The position numbers and the translations under genes were made by a program. DNA of 64,000 bases from NCBI GenBank assembly GCA_019054805.1, contig JAHQIY010000012.1, forward strand, positions 1,302,001 to 1,366,000. The letters are read 5' to 3'. A model generated the notes under the pieces. That model did no database searches and was not told the origin of the DNA. It was given only the letters and a program-made list of their open reading frames with translations. Within the stretch, counting starts at the first letter, position 1, and each line of letters begins with the position of its first letter. Of the stretch, positions 60,701-64,000 are shown piece after piece. This stretch comes from Brachionus manjavacas. Lineage: Eukaryota; Rotifera; Eurotatoria; Ploima; Brachionidae.

Positions 60701-63700
60701 GTAAAAAATAGTAAAAAATGGTAAAATGTCAAAATTAAACATTTAAAAAAGGTTAAAATTAAAATAAAAATAAAACAAAAAATTAAAAAGTTGGTCAAGC
60801 AATTAAAAAAAATCAAAACTAGTGAAGATATTTTTTTTTAACGTAAAAAAATGTAAATAAAATTTTTTTTTCTATTTAATTTAAAATTTTAATTAACCAT
60901 TTTTTTACACAAATTTACGTAAAATATTCGAAATATACCAAATTTTACGTAAAATGATTTTACTAAAATCTGGTAAATTTACTATTTTTTGCGTAAATTA
61001 TCGTAAATTACTTAATTTTTCGATTTAACTAAATATTTGGTATAATTTTTTGTGTTTGAATTACAAAATATTTCCAAAGTTGAAATGACATTGTAAAAAT
61101 GCGATGTTTCAAATATTTTTTTCAGTTTCAATAAAAAATTTTAAGTTAATATTGCAAACATTTTCATATTTGATATTAAATTCTTTGGTGAAATAGAATG
61201 AGTTTAATTTTTATTTGAAAATTTGAAAAAAATATTAAAAATTCTTTTTTAACTTTTAAACAATTCATTTATTTATTTTTTGCCGAGCAAATACTCCTTC
61301 AGAATAAAAACACATGAAAAAACTAAAAAAAAGCTAAATAATATAAAAAAAAAATAACAATTTATTCAGATTAAAGTTTATATTCAGTCGTTGAAAAACT
61401 GGGTCTTGTCGGCGAATCACTTATTATCCGAAAAATTGTTGTCTCAGATTTTGTGAACTATTGGTTTGTTCAAAATAGAATTTGGGTGAACCAAAATAGA
61501 ATAATTTTTAGAATGTGTGAACAAATTGAAAAAAGCTATTTAATAGAATACCTAATTCTTGAAACTGATATAAAAACTGTTTAATAATTATTTGATTTTT
61601 AATTTGAAGGAGCCTCAGAAATAGCTTAGCATTTGCTCTGATCTAGCTGACTTGGAATTACCCTTTCAACAATCCCAAATACCCAAATGCGCTCTCTACT
61701 TGAATCTTTGCCTTTCAGCATAAATAATAAAAATTAAAGAAAATTAAAATTAATTTTTCACCCTTCAAGTGTTTGACTTTGGAGAACATAGATTCACCTA
61801 TTTCGCGAAATTTATCTACTCCGCCAAGCTTTAAATTTTCTATGTAATTATTTTTTCTATCTTATTTTTTATCATTACATTAGCTTTTTTCTAAAAAGAC
61901 GAAGAAATATCAAAATAGGTGAACAATTTTAGATTAACTAATAGTTCATTTTTATTTATTTACTTAAAAAATAATTTGGGAAAAATCCCCTGGCTGTTTG
62001 GAATGAATATTAATTCTCCCTTTCAGCCACATTGGCGTTAATTTTGGGATTTGTAAAAGTTATTTTTGATTTTTTAAAAAATTGAAAAAACACATAAATT
62101 AGAGCAAAAAGTAAATGTTATACAAAAAATTGAATAATTTTGAATTAATTAAATTAAATATTCTTGAAAAATTGCTTGAAAAATAAAAATTGTAAAAGCA
62201 TAAAAGATTGTTTATTTTATTTGAATTTTTTCTTTAAATAGGTCGAAAGGGGTTAACTAATAGTTCATAAATTTATGAAAAATGGAAAACAGAGCGTAGT
62301 AAGTTTTTTAAACTACAAATATAATCTTTAAGGATCATCATATCACAAACCCAAAGTCAAAATTTATTTTAATTTAAAAAAAAAAATTAAGTTTTTCATG
62401 CTTGCAATTCTAATTTAAAATCATTTTTTTTTGAAACTGAAAAAAATATTTGAATCATCGCACTTTTTCAATGTTATTTCAACATTGGATACATTTTGTA
62501 ATTCAAACACAAAAAATTAAACCCTTTTTAATTTCAAAATATCCAATTTTAATAATTTCAGTCTGAAAAATGAAAAATTTGAAAAAACTTGCGGACATAT
62601 AAGAACCGCCTTTAACAATCTTATTTAAAAGTGTACTTTCTAATAAATAAACATAAAACTTAATAAAAAAAATTACCATTTCTCACAAATGAAAACAAAT
62701 CTTTCTTTTGTCTGCAAATCAGTTACAAGCACATGCCTGAGATACCAAGACGCCTGTTGTCTGTTTTTAGCCTCATTGTCATGAAACACCCTACACATGT
62801 ACAAACTTCCAAGGGGCTTTGCAGTCGACAGAATAAACGTGTTCACTGCACTTCGCCTAAACAAATACTTGTCGTCATTTGGATCACTGCTTTTCAATGG
62901 TAAAGTGCCAGAATGAGAACTGTTTCCAAACAGGTCCATGTACACGGTTGACTTTGTGCCAGCGTCTTTTCTGGAGCCAGTGAACAGCACCACTTCGTAG
63001 AAATAGTCTCCGTCTGATTTAAGAACGTGAATTTTGGTTTTTTTCTTGTCCAGCCTGTCCATGTAGACACAAAACACGGCCGCTAGTATATACACACACA
63101 CAAGCACTATCACTGTGATGTAAATAGTCGGATTCTGAGCAAAAGATACATTGGCGAACACATTGGCAAAGTCAACTTGAGTCGGCAGGACCAGAAAGCC
63201 GCCGGCAAAATCAGTCAAATGAGAAGAGCGACAGCTAGTGACCTCAATGTTTGTCTCATCATCGACAAGCTCCATTCCGTCAGTAAGCCATTCGCCACTT
63301 TTAGCATCCATGTAGTAGCAGCCTGATGAAAAAACACGATAAGAAAAATCATTCCTAAACAAACTAATATTCATTTTTTCACTAACATTTTGGCAAGTGT
63401 TCATCTCGTTCAGCTCGCTTATGCTCACGCCGACCATTTTCTTTTGCAGCCTATTAATGCTAGAGCTATTGACATTTATTTGATAGAGCTCGTTATCATG
63501 CTGCACGTGCAATTCGTCTGCGCAAAGCACTCTAGCAAAATCGTGTTTGTGCCGACCAGGCAGCTCGTCCAGTCGGATCAAAACCAAGTAGGACGCGCTC
63601 AAATTTTCAGGCTTTATTTGAATGAACAATGAAGTGTTTGGCTTGGCTACTTCGATGGTCAAATAGAGCGTGTTCTCGCCCACTGTAGCGTTAGTGAATA

Positions 63701-64000
63701 TGTAAGTAAAATTCGGGATTAGAGAAGGGTCTCTTTTGAAGTGGAGTTCAAATGGTTCTTGTTGTTCGGCAATTTTGATCTCTTGGCCGAGCTCAGTCAA
63801 ATAGCTTAGGCTTATCATGGACGAGCTCTGCAGGTCAACTGCAGGCTTAACAGCTTTGGGCAGAGAGTAGCTTTTGAGCATTAGAAGAGAAGATGAATTC
63901 AACATTGGCAATTGTACGCTTCCGCCTCGAAGGCTTATGTTTTTGTCGAGTAAACTTGATGCCTGTGTTCGAGAGACCTTCAGGTCTATACTTTTTGATT
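57721..64000 (-). CDS. Polycystin-1-like membrane protein, 3' two exons (gene continues off the window)
   Basis: Polycystin-1-family proteins are large receptor-like subunits of TRPP channel complexes at cilia and elsewhere. The exon reaching the window edge is >64000-62677; the last exon is 60238-57721 (838 codons); they join in phase (TG/G, giving CEKWFSLDRDDGLI). In order: end of the extracellular GAIN region; GPS with SCRSSHLTDFAGGF, containing the HL/T cleavage site; TM1 (ITVIVLVCVYILAAVFCVYM); PLAT domain (YFYEVVLFTGSRKDAGTKST to CEKWFSLDRDDG); GHLWFSIVIRPP; several membrane helices; the polycystin (TOP) loop with Cys and aromatic residues; and the TRPP-like pore region to LLNMLITLITEKYDFVRKKG. 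A short charged tail ends the protein. The start lies upstream of the window. Whether PKD1, PKDREJ or PKD1L cannot be told. Confidence 0.93.
60239..60474. other. Start of the polycystin-like intron (acceptor side)
   Basis: The intron runs 62676-60239 on the minus strand and closes with the acceptor ATGTTTAG before codon W. No feature was seen in this part; the following 2 kb of the intron are transposon sequence. Confidence 0.5.
60475..61015. repeat. Foldback element with TTTACG-rich arms
   Basis: GTAATTTACGATAATTTACG at 60479 is mirrored by CGTAAATTATCGTAAATTAC ending near 61012, with arms of about 90 bases and a shared ATTTTACGTAAA/CCAGATTTTAG phrase. Related in style to the elements at 7270, 30225 and 42700. 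No target duplication was fixed. Confidence 0.75.
61286..61705 (-). mobile_element. Retroelement tail inserted in MITE M2
   Basis: It begins with GAGCAAATACTCCTTCAGAA, the reverse complement of the family tail seen at 9712, followed by A-rich bases. Copy 1 of the MITE is uninterrupted at this point (TTTTTTGCCTTTCAGCATAA). TTTGCC borders both sides, a possible short duplication. The inner 400 bases show no recognised coding sequence, though a GAAGGAGCCTCAGAAATAGC phrase suggests a second tail. Confidence 0.6.
61950..62252 (-). mobile_element. Type-2 retroelement inserted in MITE M2, 16-bp target duplication
   Basis: TTAACTAATAGTTCAT occurs at 61934-61949 and again at 62253-62268, exactly bracketing 303 bases that match 51603-51900. 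The A-rich end (TTTATTTATTTA on plus) marks the 3' end on the minus strand. The 5' end begins CCCCTTTCGACC. This is target-primed retrotransposition, as for SINEs or truncated LINEs. Confidence 0.88.

Larger units (their letters stand above)
61039..62523. mobile_element. MITE family M, copy 2, split by two insertions
   Basis: The ends match copy 1 (24474-25308): GGTATAATTTTTTGTGTTTG on the left; AACACAAAAAATTAAACC on the right. The body matches copy 1 at 61039-61285, 61706-61949 and 62253-62523. Two retroelement tails (about 61286-61705 and 61950-62252) interrupt it. It lies in the polycystin-like intron. Confidence 0.85.

Overview
The window is very AT-rich animal DNA, dense in transposons. 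It carries intron-containing bilaterian genes (RanGAP1, cytoplasmic poly(A)-binding protein, an SLC26 anion transporter, a polycystin-1-like protein), all with the standard stop codons and GT-AG introns. Coding exons of the conserved genes are far richer in GC than their surroundings. A small AT-rich invertebrate genome with non-LTR, Tc1/mariner, hAT and piggyBac elements fits; a rotifer of the Brachionus type is my best guess, but it rests on general character only and is weak.

Layout: 470-2290 internally deleted LINE; 3060-6844 RanGAP1 (minus); 7270-15245 a foldback DNA element and two LINE copies; 16211-21780 PABP (minus), whose single 3.6-kb intron holds three H/ACA-type snoRNA candidates on the sense strand; 22535-25308 a LINE cut by a hAT-type MITE, then another MITE; 26794-37538 SLC26 (plus), with one 7.2-kb intron filled with Tc1, hAT, piggyBac and LINE remains; 39290-39690 a small transposon remnant; 40114-41158 an unrecognised helical-protein gene (minus), head to head with 41361-41579, a 72-residue protein that is nothing but an MLLE (PABC-like) domain; 42700-48770 transposons; 49685-49939 a small secreted, prohormone-like protein; 51603-57489 an inverted RTE-type LINE and a Tc1 element with a second TA-inserting element inside it; 57721 to beyond 64000 a polycystin-1-like gene (minus), with a MITE in its intron that itself received two retroelement tails.

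How the genes fit together: most single-copy genes are unrelated housekeeping or membrane genes. The one functional link inside the window is translational. PABP has an MLLE domain that recruits PAM2-bearing partners, an A-rich leader of the kind used for PABP autoregulation, and snoRNA genes in its intron, which would tie snoRNA supply to PABP transcription. The separate 72-residue MLLE protein could compete for the same PAM2 partners. That idea is inference, but it is the most promising new biology here.

Limits: all calls come from reading the sequence. Family names rest on recognised motifs and remembered family patterns, not on a database search. Exon boundaries are read from splice signals and reading-frame continuity; the RanGAP1 exon 1-2 junction is not resolved.
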